DNA of 64,000 nt, from NCBI GenBank assembly GCA_020466095.1, contig CM035807.1, forward strand, positions 32,688,663 to 32,752,662. The letters run 5' to 3'. A program made the position numbers and the translations under genes. Of the stretch, positions 35,281-46,127 are shown piece by piece (position 1 is the stretch's first letter; every line of letters starts with the position of its first letter). Source of the stretch: Chlorops oryzae (taxonomy: Eukaryota > Arthropoda > Insecta > Diptera > Chloropidae). The notes beneath the pieces are model-generated. The model searched no databases and was not told the DNA's origin. It saw only the letters and a list, made by a program, of their open reading frames with translations.

Positions 35281-35372
35281 ATTCCCGCGGCCAGCAGGGA
35301 TTGAACCCCGAAGCCCAAGACTGTCGAGTCACAGTTTAAAAGCACTGAGCTATCGAAACCTCCCGAGACGGT
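35281..35372 (-). repeat. tRNA-like SINE head (S8)
   Basis: Minus strand: A box TAGCTCAGTGC (35352-35342) and B-box-like GGTTCAATCCC (35307-35297), 34 nt apart. The T stem pairs only partly. A T-rich run follows. Confidence 0.6.
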
Positions 35373-35810
35373 TGATCAGAATGCGAACTTATACGTCCAA
35401 GTGAACGAAAGCGAACTTGAACATGAAAAGTAACTGTTTTTCAACTGTTCATTTGACTGCCTTTTTCAGTGCATTTAACGCGGAATACAGTTTATTTGAC
35501 CACTCTTACTTTAATTGTTCTAAGTAGTTGATTTAACTGTTGTTATTTCTCTCGGTGTAGGATGTTGTCCCTGCCAGAAAATGAAGCTTCGAGAAAAACG
35601 CTTTTAAAGCCTCAAGAGCAGAAAAATTCGCTTGGGGCGAGTCGAACATTATGAGCTGTAACTTTTTTAATAATAAGAACTCGATCTGATTTTCTGACAG
35701 CATATTCTCAATAAGTTTTACTATCGAGATATGAAAGAAAAAAATTCGATTTTTAAAATTGGTCACACCAGAATAATCCTTAAAAATAAGGTAGTCAAAT
35801 ATGTAATTAT

Positions 35811-37225
35811 ATTTCTCTAACTATTTCTTAATTGCTCCGTCTTCACAGAAAAGTGGAGTAGCATAAAAGCAAGTTTATTGGTGATATAAAAGACATCATG
35901 ATGATGTTAAAGACAATAAATAAAAGATAAAACTTTGTAATTTTTACGAATACCATGCGGTTTTGATTTGAAAATAATAATTGGGAATGATTCTTATCTA
36001 CGTTAGTAGAACATTTTTTTTGTTTGTTTTTTGAACAACTTCAAGAGGTTTATAAAGTAATTAGCTTCGTAGCAGCGAATCTTTTGGTTATGAAATAGTT
36101 TTATTTATGTGAAAAAATTATACAAAACAATAGGAATTTCTGTATGACATCGTTATACCTGCAACCGCGCGGCTATAAACATAAAACCCTACAAGACGAT
36201 GTTGACATTTTTACAAACAATAGTTAAGCTATTCTCCAAACTTGATGAGCGGAAATTTCGCACAGCAAAAAAAGCACCTGCAGGGCACTAAAAGCTCTGT
36301 AATCTAAGAAGGCATGTACCTACATGTTGGCAGCATCATTCGATCCATGCAATGATAAAACGTTGAAATAGCTTTGAGACAGATGGCAATACATTTTTGG
36401 CACAGCAGAGAAGATCATTAAGTTGATCATAACATGATTGATGGCATACGCAATTAATGTCGCTATTGAAATCGATTATTTCGGTAAAGCTAAAAGCTAA
36501 AAATAATGAATTAATTAAGGCCTTATTTACACTATCGATGACATAATGATTTATTAAGTACTTCAGTTAGATGAAGAAAGATTATGAATCTTTCTATTAA
36601 AATTGATTTCTTCAGCTTTCAATTGGTTATTCAATTTCCTTGCAGCAATTGAGAAAGTATTTTTTGCTTCAGTAACTTTTTTTTTTTTTTTCAATGGAAA
36701 CGCGAAAAATGTCCACTGTTACGTAGATGCGTTGGAATATTTTCATTTAATGATATTTATGAATGAAATATTTTAATTACCCGCTTGCGTAGCGGAAATG
36801 AATCACAATCAATCTCAGATATCACTTGTTGATAAGAATAAATACCCTGAATTCGGTTCGTGAACGTGACCCACTGGAAGATGATTGCAATAATTGCAAA
36901 AATAGCCCTTGGGTATGCAACAAACGGAGCTGCAATGAAAGATTTTTTAATTATTCGATTACATTGCTTTACGCTCAATTAAATGACAGGCCTCAAAGTA
37001 AGCTACCAGCTGGCTCTGCGAGATCGCAAAGCCATGAATAGTTTTCTTTAAAGGGAGCTAACGTAGATTCAAGGTGTGAATTCGTGCAATCAAGATGATA
37101 TACAGAAGTCCACTTGCAATTGAAGCAGCTTCGAATATACATACAAACATACATACATTCATATGTTCAAGCTTTCAAACCTCGTTTCAACATCATCTAA
37201 TGAAATTGTTCGATTAAACCATACT
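35811..37225. other. Intergenic, nothing recognised
   Basis: No exon, RNA gene or paired repeat was recognised. Confidence 0.4.
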
Positions 37226-37411
37226 TAAAGCCTGGATCCCACTATCTGCGCTTCTTAATCGATTTTTGTCCCAATTTTATTGTTTCCCGGTATATTTTTG
37301 ACAATAGGCCCAAACAATGATTGTGGAAATTGTTGAACCTTGTGCCGATCTGGCCCGATAAAAATCGGCGCAGATTGTGCTATTTGCGCAGATAGTGGGA
37401 TCCCACCTTTA
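37226..37411. mobile_element. TIR MITE, GGATCCCACTATCTGCGC ends
   Basis: GGATCCCACTATCTGCGC at 37234 is matched by a perfect inverted copy ending at 37403. The similarity extends outward to TAAAG/CTTTA. It is about 186 bp; target duplication and family are uncertain. Confidence 0.7.
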
Positions 37412-37694
37412 GTCTTATTGTTTTCATTGAAGTTCGATCATATTTTGATGGATCAAAATTTGGCTCTTTTTGCGTTCTTTCTTTGTATGGGGAAAAATAC
37501 ATACGTCAAGTGTACCCAGCTGGAAAAAATTTTCACTCCGATGTGGATGAAATTTGGTGAATGAAAAAATACAGCGCGCAGAAATACAGTTAATTTTATA
37601 GACCGGTTTCCGAGATACAGGGTGTCAAAGTTAGTAATTTATTTTTGCAGAACGTATTTTATTGCATTACAATGACGGGAAGAAATACCTCATT

Positions 37695-38110
37695 GGAGGG
37701 TATATTGCATTGTGTGTAGCAGAACCACTCAATATAGACCATACAAAATGTAAATGGAAATCAGCGTCACCAGGAGATTCGATTTAGCCATGTCCGTCTG
37801 CCCGTATGTCTCTATACAATTTTCTTATCGGAGATGTTGAGCTTTCTTCACAAAATAAGTATGTCATGCGTGTTCATGGCGACATGAGTAAACAGAAATT
37901 CGAGAAAACACCCGACCGGACAATTTTTGGAGGTACCTCCAGTATCAAAATCACAAAAGCTAGTCTGAAATCTGAATTATTCAAGATGATGAAATTTTAT
38001 ATATGAGCATATTTTAGGACATTAAATACAATTCCTTAAATTGGAAAAGTGGGCGTGTCAAAATGACGAAAATCGAAAATTGTCTCTTACATCTGAAATT
38101 CAAATGGGAC
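37695..38110 (+). mobile_element. Repeat family A copy (INE-1/mini-me-like)
   Basis: Starts at GGGTATATTGC, then ATCAGCGTCACCAGGAGATT and CATGTCCGTCTG, GGCGACATGAGTAA and GTGGGCGTGTCAAA, as in the other A copies. Its 3' part is missing. Confidence 0.7.
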
Positions 38111-38974
38111 TTGGAAATCGGCACTTTCGGGCGAACGAAGTCCGAGGAAGTAGAAAAACTTTAGAGTTTTTTAATTGCACGTCCTCGGTCAATCGTTTCG
38201 CGCTGTCTTTCCTACATTAAACTACGAATGCAACTGCAAATAAGAATTGACCATCTAAAATTGACTATTGTCACCGCAATCCATCAGCTCATCGATCAAT
38301 CAATGAAAAGCTTTACATCTATCGATTTTGACAGCTCATCTCTATAGAATAATTTCGGTGCAGTTTAGTGAAGCGAAGCGAGGAATAGACGGAAATTTCG
38401 AAGAGTTCAAATATCCTATTCTTGTTTCAATTTGCGAGAATGTTCTTGAATCTGACCAACCAAGTTCTTCGTCGAGAACACAACCCAAATCGAAGAATTG
38501 AATATCAGATCCGAAATGCAAACAAATTTGTTTATGATGCAATCGGGTCATTGCTTGTGACCAAGCAGATCGAAGATAGACACAGCGTTTATGGTGAACC
38601 GTGGTATCCAATTTTGCTTGGATATTAATGAAGATGGCGACTTACTTGCTGTTGGCTACAAGAAAAATTCTATGAACATTTTTAACTTTTCCGAAGGAAA
38701 TTGTTGGTATACTAAGTTTGGCACGGAGTTTGTATTAGACAAAAGGAGCCGCGATAGATATAGACATATATACATATATGTGGCAGTTCCACATTCGGAA
38801 AACTCTCAAACTCAAATATATTTCGGCTAGTAGTCTACATAGTATCCTGTATTGAAAGTTTTCCTTATTATAAATTTTAGAGAACAAAGGCGTTCTGTTT
38901 TCAACTAATAGAAATAGCTGAATTGTGTTCTCTTGGTAACATGAGGACTTAAGGATCTTGACGTCCTTCCTTAG

Positions 38975-39221
38975 CAGTGGTGGCGCAAGAATAAAATTTG
39001 ATGTGGGCGAGGTACATTTAGCGAGGCCCAATAAGCAGTGTTATAAATTAAAAAACATTTGGGAAATAGATTTTTACTTTTTTACTATAATAATGACAAA
39101 AACAAAAAATTTTTATGACAAAACAAATAAAAAATAATTATGAGTATTTGAGGCGCGAGGCCCCTCGGACCGCGAGGCCGTAGGCGGTGGCCCACGTCGC
39201 CCACGCCTAACGCCGCCTCTG
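38975..39221. mobile_element. hAT-type MITE, TSD TTCCTTAG
   Basis: The ends CAGTGGTGGCG and CGCCGCCTCTG have perfect 8-bp repeats TTCCTTAG at 38967-38974 and 39222-39229. It is 247 bp and non-coding, and lies inside foreign DNA that itself splits the B copy. Confidence 0.88.
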
Positions 39222-39561
39222 TTCCTTAGCTCTTGAGAAGACATTTGCTATATATGTATTCTTGATCACGGTGACGAGAGGAATTGATCTAGCCATGTTT
39301 GTATGTCTGTCTGTCGGTCACAAATTAGTTTTGCTCCTAAATTTACTCCTGAACCATGAAAGATATCAAATTGAATTTTGGCATGGATCAAGTCCATGGT
39401 AAATGTCCGAAAAACTGCATACAAATTTTTTTCGAAGTCCAATCTAGGGTTGTGGAAAGTGGTTCAGAAATTTAAAAAATCATGTTTTTTAACGTTTTTC
39501 GCGGATAACTTTTTCACTATACATCGCAGGCTATTGAAATTTGGAGTAGGTATAGATACTA

Positions 39562-40241
39562 CACGCAGAGAAAAAATATCACATACCCAATTATATTTTG
39601 CAGGTTCTATATGATTTAACAATATATTTTCCAATGTCATTATTTTTATTTGCCTCAAATTATATATGTAATTGTATCAAATGATAAAAAAAATAATTTC
39701 AATTACATATAATATAATTCCGTCCAATTAAATATATAATCGGCTGCAATGATGTATGTAATTGTGTCGAATTATATACATAATTGCGTCTAATTAAATT
39801 TGTGATCCACTGCAATTTAAAATACATTCTATATAGCAATATAAAAAGGGGCATTCTCCACGTTTGGGCGGAATATATTTCACCACGTCATATTCGTGGT
39901 CCACCTGCCCCTTGTAGTGCCTAAGGATATTGAAAATTCAAACACGTTATATACGATCGAAATATAAGAACAAAATGTAAAATAAATACAATCATATATG
40001 TATATAATTGCATCAATGCTTTAAATTGTAAAAGTAATCAGATGTAATTACATATGTATTCAGAACGCAATTACATGTATGATAAATTTAAATGCAATTA
40101 TATAAGTAATTGAGTAATTGAGTATTTTTCATTTTCTAATTATATTGTAATTGGCTCCAATTAATAATGCAATCGGGGCAAGGCTCCAATCACATATGTA
40201 ATTGGTTCCAATCATATTTCGGGAACTTATTTCTCTCCGTG
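39562..40241. mobile_element. TIR element with TAATTG-rich palindromic subrepeats
   Basis: The ends CACGCAGAGAAAA and TTTCTCTCCGTG are inverted, flanked by TACTA and TAGTA. The interior is built from many degenerate units like TGTAATTGNNTCNAATTA. A GC-richer island near 39845-39920 has its own small palindrome. It is 680 bp with no transposase. Confidence 0.65.
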
Positions 40242-40615
40242 TAGTATATAGACTTAAGCTTTGGCTGAAAAAAAAAATGAGACATCGCTATAACTATGGT
40301 CACCAGATTACATTTAAAAAATGTTTATCTGTTATTCTCATATTTGTATATCTATGTATTAAACGGATTTTTTTTTACTACTTCTGATTGTGTATTTAGC
40401 CACCAAACATAGTCCTCCCTTACGGATAAATTTTGACCGTAACCACAATTTGCGAAATTAACGAAAATCGCTTGATTTTCACTATTTTGATTAAGTATTT
40501 CTTTTTACCCAACTGCGACAGAAGGAGGGTAATGTTTTAACATAATTTAAGCTGAGGAAAAGGTATGTGTGCAATCGGCTTACCCGATGTAAACTCCCTG
40601 TAGTAATGAGCTGGC

Positions 40616-41663
40616 TAATTTCCTAAGAAAGACTGGCCTTTGACCAGTCCAAATCCTATCAGTTATATTGTGGTAGTTCGCTCCACCAAAATCGGCTAGC
40701 CGGCGACTGGTAACCATCGGGTTGGTGTAAGGGTAGTCGGTATATGACACTCTCATCAACTTAGAAAATTTTTGCATCTTTGACAAAACAATCATAAGCA
40801 TTCAATTACGCCAGCAGAGTACGAAATTTTTAAGCCGCTATCAACCTGACGTAACCAAAGGGTAATCGAATTTTACGACTACGGTCAGTCGTTATAGGCA
40901 TGGTCCATCTCCAATGACACGCCAATGTTAAAAAGGTCAGTTGAATGCATAAGATTTGGAATTATGAGGGACTAGTACTGGTAAGCGAGGGATTAACCGA
41001 AGGCTACACTTGGATCAGTCCATATTACTGCAGGGCTTCTTTACTTGTTTTTGTATATGTTTTATATGGACACTCTACTTACTGCATATCTGACAATAGG
41101 CCATTGTCAGAGCCCTGTAATAAACAATAGGCAGGACTTCCATAAAATCGATTGAAATACTTGACTTTCTTCACAATTATTTTTTACATTTTTAATTTTT
41201 TCGTTTGCTTAAATAAAGATTTATGCGTTAACAATTTCCTTTGAGTGAAAATGATATCAACAAAGACGAAAAATAAGTACGCACGAATGAATTGAATTAA
41301 TTTACATTGGACAGTGGTGCAGATGCATCGTGAAAATTGGAGAAACCAGATTAAATCGATGCAAAAGAGATAGAAAATGGCAACATCATGCGGTGATTTG
41401 CGAAATTATAAAGACGTGGCTGAAATACCGCCGGAGACTTGAGATTTGAACCGAAATGAGGTGAATTGGTCGCTGTGTTTCGTTTCGTTTCGTTTTGTTG
41501 CTTCACCATTAAACGCATTCAACGCATGCGAATCTGCCGACGAGATCTGCGATTGCGATGGCGATAGCGATGGCGATGGAGATGGCGACGGAGACGGAGA
41601 CAGCGCGATGGTAAATCAAGTCATGAGGGTATTTCATTGGTGTTTTTCTCATGAGTTTCCTTC
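40616..41663. other. Intergenic and 3' flank of the YGAP gene
   Basis: Contains a GGCGAT/GGAGAC hexamer microsatellite at about 41552-41605. No gene was recognised. Confidence 0.4.
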
Positions 41664-44141
41664 CTATTTCCTGTAAGTGTAGCCACCGTCTTCTGAGTAG
41701 CTCTGCGGGATCGTGTCGGGCACGGAGTAGCTAGAGGAAGGCGCAGTCGCGTATGAGCCACCGAAGTTGGGTGATGTTGGTGCAGTCGAATAGGAAGAAG
41801 CAGGAGCTCCATATGATGACGATGGAACCGATGGAACAAAGCTTGTTGATGATGGTCCTGCTGGCGCTGAAGATTGAGGAATGAAGTTGCTGGTTTCAGG
41901 CGAATCGAAATAAGATGGTGAAAGTGGTGGCAAATAGGAATTCGATGGTGCTGTCGCAGGTGGTGTATTGTAACTGCTTGCGGGCTTGGGAAGGCTTGGT
42001 GTGCCGAAAGTTGATGGTGGTTGTGATGGAGGATACGGGCCCCCGGATGTGGTTGAAGGGTCTGGCACATCGTAAGACGATGATGGTATTTGAGGAGCAC
42101 CGTAGCTTGTGGAGGGTGAAGGTGGAGCTTCAAAGGAAGATGTGGGTGCATTTTCTGGAGCTTTATAAGACGGGGATTCATACGTTGAGAAGGGCTGTGC
42201 AGGCACTCCATATGATGACGATGGGGCCGATGGAAGAAAGCTTGTTGACGATGGTCCTGAAGGGACTGCAAAGCTCGTTGATGGTTGTTCGGGGGCATCA
42301 TAACTTGGTAAAGGCGCTGGTGGAGCTCCGTAGCTCATCGAAGGTGGCTTAGGCGCACCATAACTTGGCGAACGTGAGCTGCTTTGAAGGTGGCTTAGGA
42401 GCACCGTAACTTGGCGAAGGCGCTGGTGGAGCTCCGTAGCTATTTGAAGGTGGCTTAGGAGCACCGTAACTTGGCGAAGGCGCTAGTGGAGCTCCGTAGC
42501 TATTCGAAGGTGGCTTAGGAGCACTAGAACTTTGCGGAGGCGCTGGTGGAGCTCCATAGCTGCTTGAAGGTGGCTTAGGCGCACCATAACTTGGCGAAGG
42601 TGCTGGTGGAGCTCCGTAGCTATTCGAAGGTCGCTTAGGAGCACCATAACTTGGCGAAGGCGCTGGTGGAGCTCCGTAGCTGTTTGAAGGTGGCTTAGGA
42701 GCACCATAACTTGGCGAAGGCGCTGGTGGAGCTCCGTAGCTGTTTGAAGGTGGCTTAGGAGCACCATAACTTGGCGAAGGCGCTGGTGGAGCTCCGTAGC
42801 TGTTTGAAGGTGGCTTAGGAGCACCATAACTTGGCGAAGGCGCTGGTGGAGCTCCGTAGCTGTTTGAAGGTGGCTTAGGAGCACCATAACTTGGCGAAGG
42901 CGCTGGTGGAGCTCCGTAGCTGTTTGAAGGTGGCTTAGGAGCACCATAACTTGGCGAAGGCGCTGGTGGAGCTCCGTAGCTGTTTGAAGGTGGCTTAGGC
43001 GCACTATAACTTGGCGAAGGCGCTGGTGGAGCTCCGTAGCTGTTTGAAGGTGGCTTAGGAGCACCATAACTTGGCGAAGGCGCTGGTGGAGCTCCGTAGC
43101 TGTTTGAAGGTGGCTTAGGAGCACCATAACTTGGCGAAGGCGCTGGTGGAGCTCCGTAGCTGTTTGAAGGTGGCTTAGGAGCACTATAACTTGGCGAAGA
43201 CGCTAGGGAGCTCCGTAGCTATTCGAAGGTGGTCTAGGAGCACCATAACTTGGCGAAGGCGCTGGTGGAGGTCCGTAGCTGTTTGAAGGTGGCTTAGGAG
43301 CACCATAACTTGGCGAAGGCGCTGGTGGAGTTCCGTAGCCGTTTGAAGGTGGCTTAGGAGCACTATAACTTGGCGAAGACGCTAGTGGAGCTCCGTAGCT
43401 ATTCGAAGGTGGTCTAGGAGCACCATAACTTGGCGAAGGCGCTGGTGGAGCTCCGTAGCTGTTTGAAGGAGGCTTAGGAGCACCATAGCTTGAAGGTTTT
43501 GGTTTCCTCGGCTTTTGTGGTGGTAGGTAACTACTTGCTGGTGGCGTTGGAGGTCCATAGCTTGAAGCGGGTTGACTTGGTGCACCGTAGCTCGTTGAAG
43601 GTCGACGTTGCTTCTTTTGGTTATTTCTAGGCTTACTTGGCGGGCCGTAGCTTGAAGCTATTGATGTTGATGGTGGTGGGCCATAGGATGAAGCCGGACG
43701 TGATGGTGGAGGCGCTCCATAACTAGGACTTGGAGCACTCGGACCTCCAGATGTGGGCCCAGGCGCATAACTTTGAACTGGCCCAGATGCCGGAGGGAGA
43801 TAAGAGTTTGCAGGTGAGGAACTGAACTTCATTGAGCCTCGATTAAACGAAGAAGATGGCGAATAACTGTCCACCGGCGGCTCAGCATCGACAAAACCAA
43901 CGAACAGGCAAAGACAGCTTATGGCCACATAAAAGACCTAAAAACAAAAGAGGGAAGAAAAGTAAAAAAAAAAAAATATAAAATAATTTCACTTGAATAT
44001 TTATGTCGGTCAAAACTTTAGGTAATTGTTATTTCAATGCAACTTAAGCGAACAATGCCAAGTGCGGCAAATGCTCAGCTTATGGAAGAGGTAATAAAAT
44101 GAAAGAAAAAAACTTACCAACTGTTGGTGGCACGACTTCAT
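41664..44141 (-). CDS. Secreted YGAP-repeat, proline-rich structural protein
   Basis: Exon 1 coding part 44141-44118 (MKSCHQQL) joins 43937-41664 in phase 0 through a GTAAGT donor and TTTTTAG acceptor. Together they give a signal peptide (VFYVAISCLCLFVGFVDA) before EPPVDSYS. The mature protein is about 740 residues of Pro, Ser, Tyr, Gly and Ala: SSYGPP, SYLPP and a 20-residue unit GAPPAPSPSYGAPKPPSNSY in tandem. Such SYGAP/SYGPP repeats are typical of insect cuticle and pro-resilin-like extracellular proteins; no chitin-binding RR domain is visible. One base is lost near 43206, creating TAG, and one gained near 42384, restoring the frame. If real, the product stops after about 250 residues. 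It ends GGYTYRK. Gene and secretion are well supported; exact role is inferred. Confidence 0.85.
42421..43490. repeat. 60-bp coding minisatellite, about 18 units
   Basis: Thirteen units in exact 60-bp register (42421-43200) are followed by about five more after a 59-bp unit. Units are nearly identical, for example TGGTGGAGCTCCGTAGCTG then AAGGTGGCTTAGG. This indicates recent expansion or homogenisation. It encodes the 20-residue repeat of the YGAP protein. Confidence 0.95.
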
Positions 44142-45109
44142 GATGGTGATAGAAGACGGTGATGATGGTGGCGCTCTTCCACTTACAAATAACAAACAAC
44201 AATCTGCAAGAGGGAAAAAGTGTGAAACAAAAGTAAATTTTTTTTTTTCAAATAGAAATTTTAACGCAAAAATGATGCCGGCAACTGAGACGTGCAGCAG
44301 CAGTCGCAGCACCAGCAGCAAGAGCAGCTGATGAAGTGAAGAAATGTGCAACGCCAATGGACGATGTGTCATTGTTGTACGCGTAAAGCGCGGGACCTGT
44401 GGCAGAGTGCAGTGCTCGCATGGAAGTTGCATAACAAATTTCTTATTTTGAATTTACTTTTCCAATTTTTTTTTTTATTATTACTTTTTTCATTAAAGCT
44501 TCAATTGTTCGGTGATGTGGAAGTACTTTGTTTTCTTTTAACTATTAAAAGAGGCTATGGTGGGATGGAAACAATAAAGACAAACGCTTTAATGAAACTC
44601 GTAGGCTGATGACGTGACTTTTTTCCAGTGCGTTGTCCCAATTTTTGCGTTATAATGATGACAGCATTAAGATTTATGTCCCACGATTCACTTCGATGGA
44701 TTTCATTGGGCTAAGAGCAACAAATTGCAGGGCTTTGAAGACAGCTCAAGGGACAACAGATTTTTCCAACTAATTTTCCAAAAATGGAATTATTAATGAA
44801 GAAAAATAAATGCACTATTGTGAGAGGCGGAGCTAAAATGTTTTAATTAATCCATTGAAGTTCTAAATTTAATTTACCACAGAAAACCTTCAAAAAAACT
44901 GCAGTAAATTTTGTTCTTCTAATTGGCGTCGAGAGTGCTGCTTCCTACAAGAAGCCCTCAACGTGTTTTGCCAATAAATTAATGCTCTTGCCATTTGCCA
45001 CACAATGCTGAAGTTAGCTCAATTGTGGCATACCCAGTGGCGGACTTTAAGATAGGGGTTCCACACGTCTATGTCACAAGTGGGAAAACTCTAAATTCAA
45101 ATATGAGAA
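44142..45109. other. 5' flank of the YGAP gene
   Basis: Upstream of the minus-strand YGAP gene. A lone CAGTGGCGGACTTTAAG at about 45036 looks like a hAT end, but no partner was found. Confidence 0.35.
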
Positions 45110-45695
45110 TAAATTTCAGGCCATTGAAATGATGTATCGTTGGATCTGAGGTTATTCTTATGTAACCATTTTAAAAGATTTATTTGTTTTTAGTTTATAT
45201 CTCGATAGTAAGAATTATTGAGAATATGCTGTGAGAAAATCAGATCAAGTTCCTATCATTAAAAAAGTTACAGCTCAGAATGTTCGACTCGCCCCAAGCC
45301 AATTTTTCTGCTCTTTAGGCTTTAAAGGCGTTTTTCTCGAAGCCTCATTTTCTAGCACGGACAATATCTTGCAGACAAAACTATCCAACCGATGGCTTTG
45401 AAACTTTAATATATTCTTCCACATTCAAGTATTTCTCGCAGGTGCCACAATTGTATTTTTTCAAAATTTATTAATAATTTTTTTAACGATTTCCTACAAA
45501 CTAAATCAGGATTTTCGACACTTTTTTCCGCAGTTCGCCATTTTTTTTTTATTTGCTATAAAATTAAATAATTCTGGTACGGACGATAACGACAGTCGTA
45601 CATTTATAGCAATCATCCATTCGACTTTATTATTTCAAACAACCTGAGCAACTCCTACCTTGCTGCCCAAGAACCTACTTTTTTTTTAGTGTATA
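45110..45695. mobile_element. Repeat element, uninterrupted copy
   Basis: Aligns in reverse with 34327-34640 plus 35560-35810. The right end ACTTTTTTTTTAGTG mirrors CACTAAAAAAAAAGT at 34324. No coding frame was seen. Confidence 0.6.
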
Positions 45696-45966
45696 CTTTG
45701 AAAATAAATTTTTTTTAAATTAAAATGTTTGAACTTTTTTGTCTTATGAAAACAAATTCCAAAGAAGAGGTACAATTTATGCGTTTATATCAGAATAACG
45801 CCTTAAGATTAATTGAATTTCAAGTTTCCAGTTTTTTTTAAGGGCACATTTGCCCTAAATGTTTCAAAACAAGGCCCAAATCTCTTATATTTGATTTTGA
45901 AATCTTCTTAAAACAAAGAATTTTTGCATCTTACAACTTTTCTCAAGACTTTTCCCCCCTAATATT

Positions 45967-46119
45967 CAGTGCCGTAGCAACCATAGGGGAAGAGGGGGAT
46001 TTTCCCCCCACGCATTTTTGTTTTTGCCCATGAATAAAATTGAAAAAATAATTTTGCCCCCCACGCAAATTGGAAAAATAATTTTGCCCCCCACGCAAAA
46101 CAGAATTGCTGCGGCACTG
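45967..46119. mobile_element. hAT-type MITE, TSD CTAATATT
   Basis: The ends CAGTGCCGTAGCAA and TTGCTGCGGCACTG have perfect 8-bp repeats CTAATATT at 45959-45966 and 46120-46127. It is 153 bp; the interior has a tandem unit ATAATTTTGCCCCCCACGCA. Confidence 0.9.
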
Positions 46120-46127
46120 CTAATATT

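Larger units (their letters stand above)
34640..35560. mobile_element. Insertion carrying two tRNA-like modules
   Basis: This is defined by comparison with the uninterrupted copy at 45.1-45.7 kb. The right end ATTTCTCTCGGTGTA resembles the end of the 39562-40241 element, and the left end CCGTGTAGAAAAT is a weak inverted match. It holds S7 and S8 in the same orientation. Confidence 0.5.
34327..35810. mobile_element. Repeat element interrupted by an insertion
   Basis: 34327-34640 and 35560-35810 together align, reversed, with the uninterrupted copy at 45110-45695. Shared phrases are TTTCAAAGCCATCGGTTGGATAG-like sequence and CTTCGAGAAAAACGC, GTAACTTTTTTAAT and CTATCGAGATAT. The intervening 0.9 kb is foreign. 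Confidence 0.6.
38685..40615 (+). mobile_element. Repeat family B copy, interrupted twice
   Basis: The 5' part (TTCCGAAGGAAA, TAAGTTTGGCACGG, 38685-38790), middle (TTCTTGATCACGGTGACGAG, 39250-39561) and 3' part (40242-40615, ending with a decayed ATCGGC hairpin) align with 51537-52516 and 56323-56742. Foreign DNA at about 38795-39245 and 39562-40241 splits it. Confidence 0.7.

Noticed and set aside
35281..35372. Possible functional tRNA gene
   Set aside because: D and T stems do not pair well enough; only the promoter boxes are kept.
38591..38680. WD-repeat-like phrase DLLAVGYKKNSMNIF before the B element
   Set aside because: Too short and without flanking WD repeats; probably chance.
41552..41605. 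GGCGAT/GGAGAC repeat reading as an Asp/Gly-rich peptide
   Set aside because: A microsatellite in the 3' flank of the YGAP gene with no start or splice context.
45036..45060. CAGTGGCGGACTTTAAG, another hAT-like end
   Set aside because: No partner end was found nearby.
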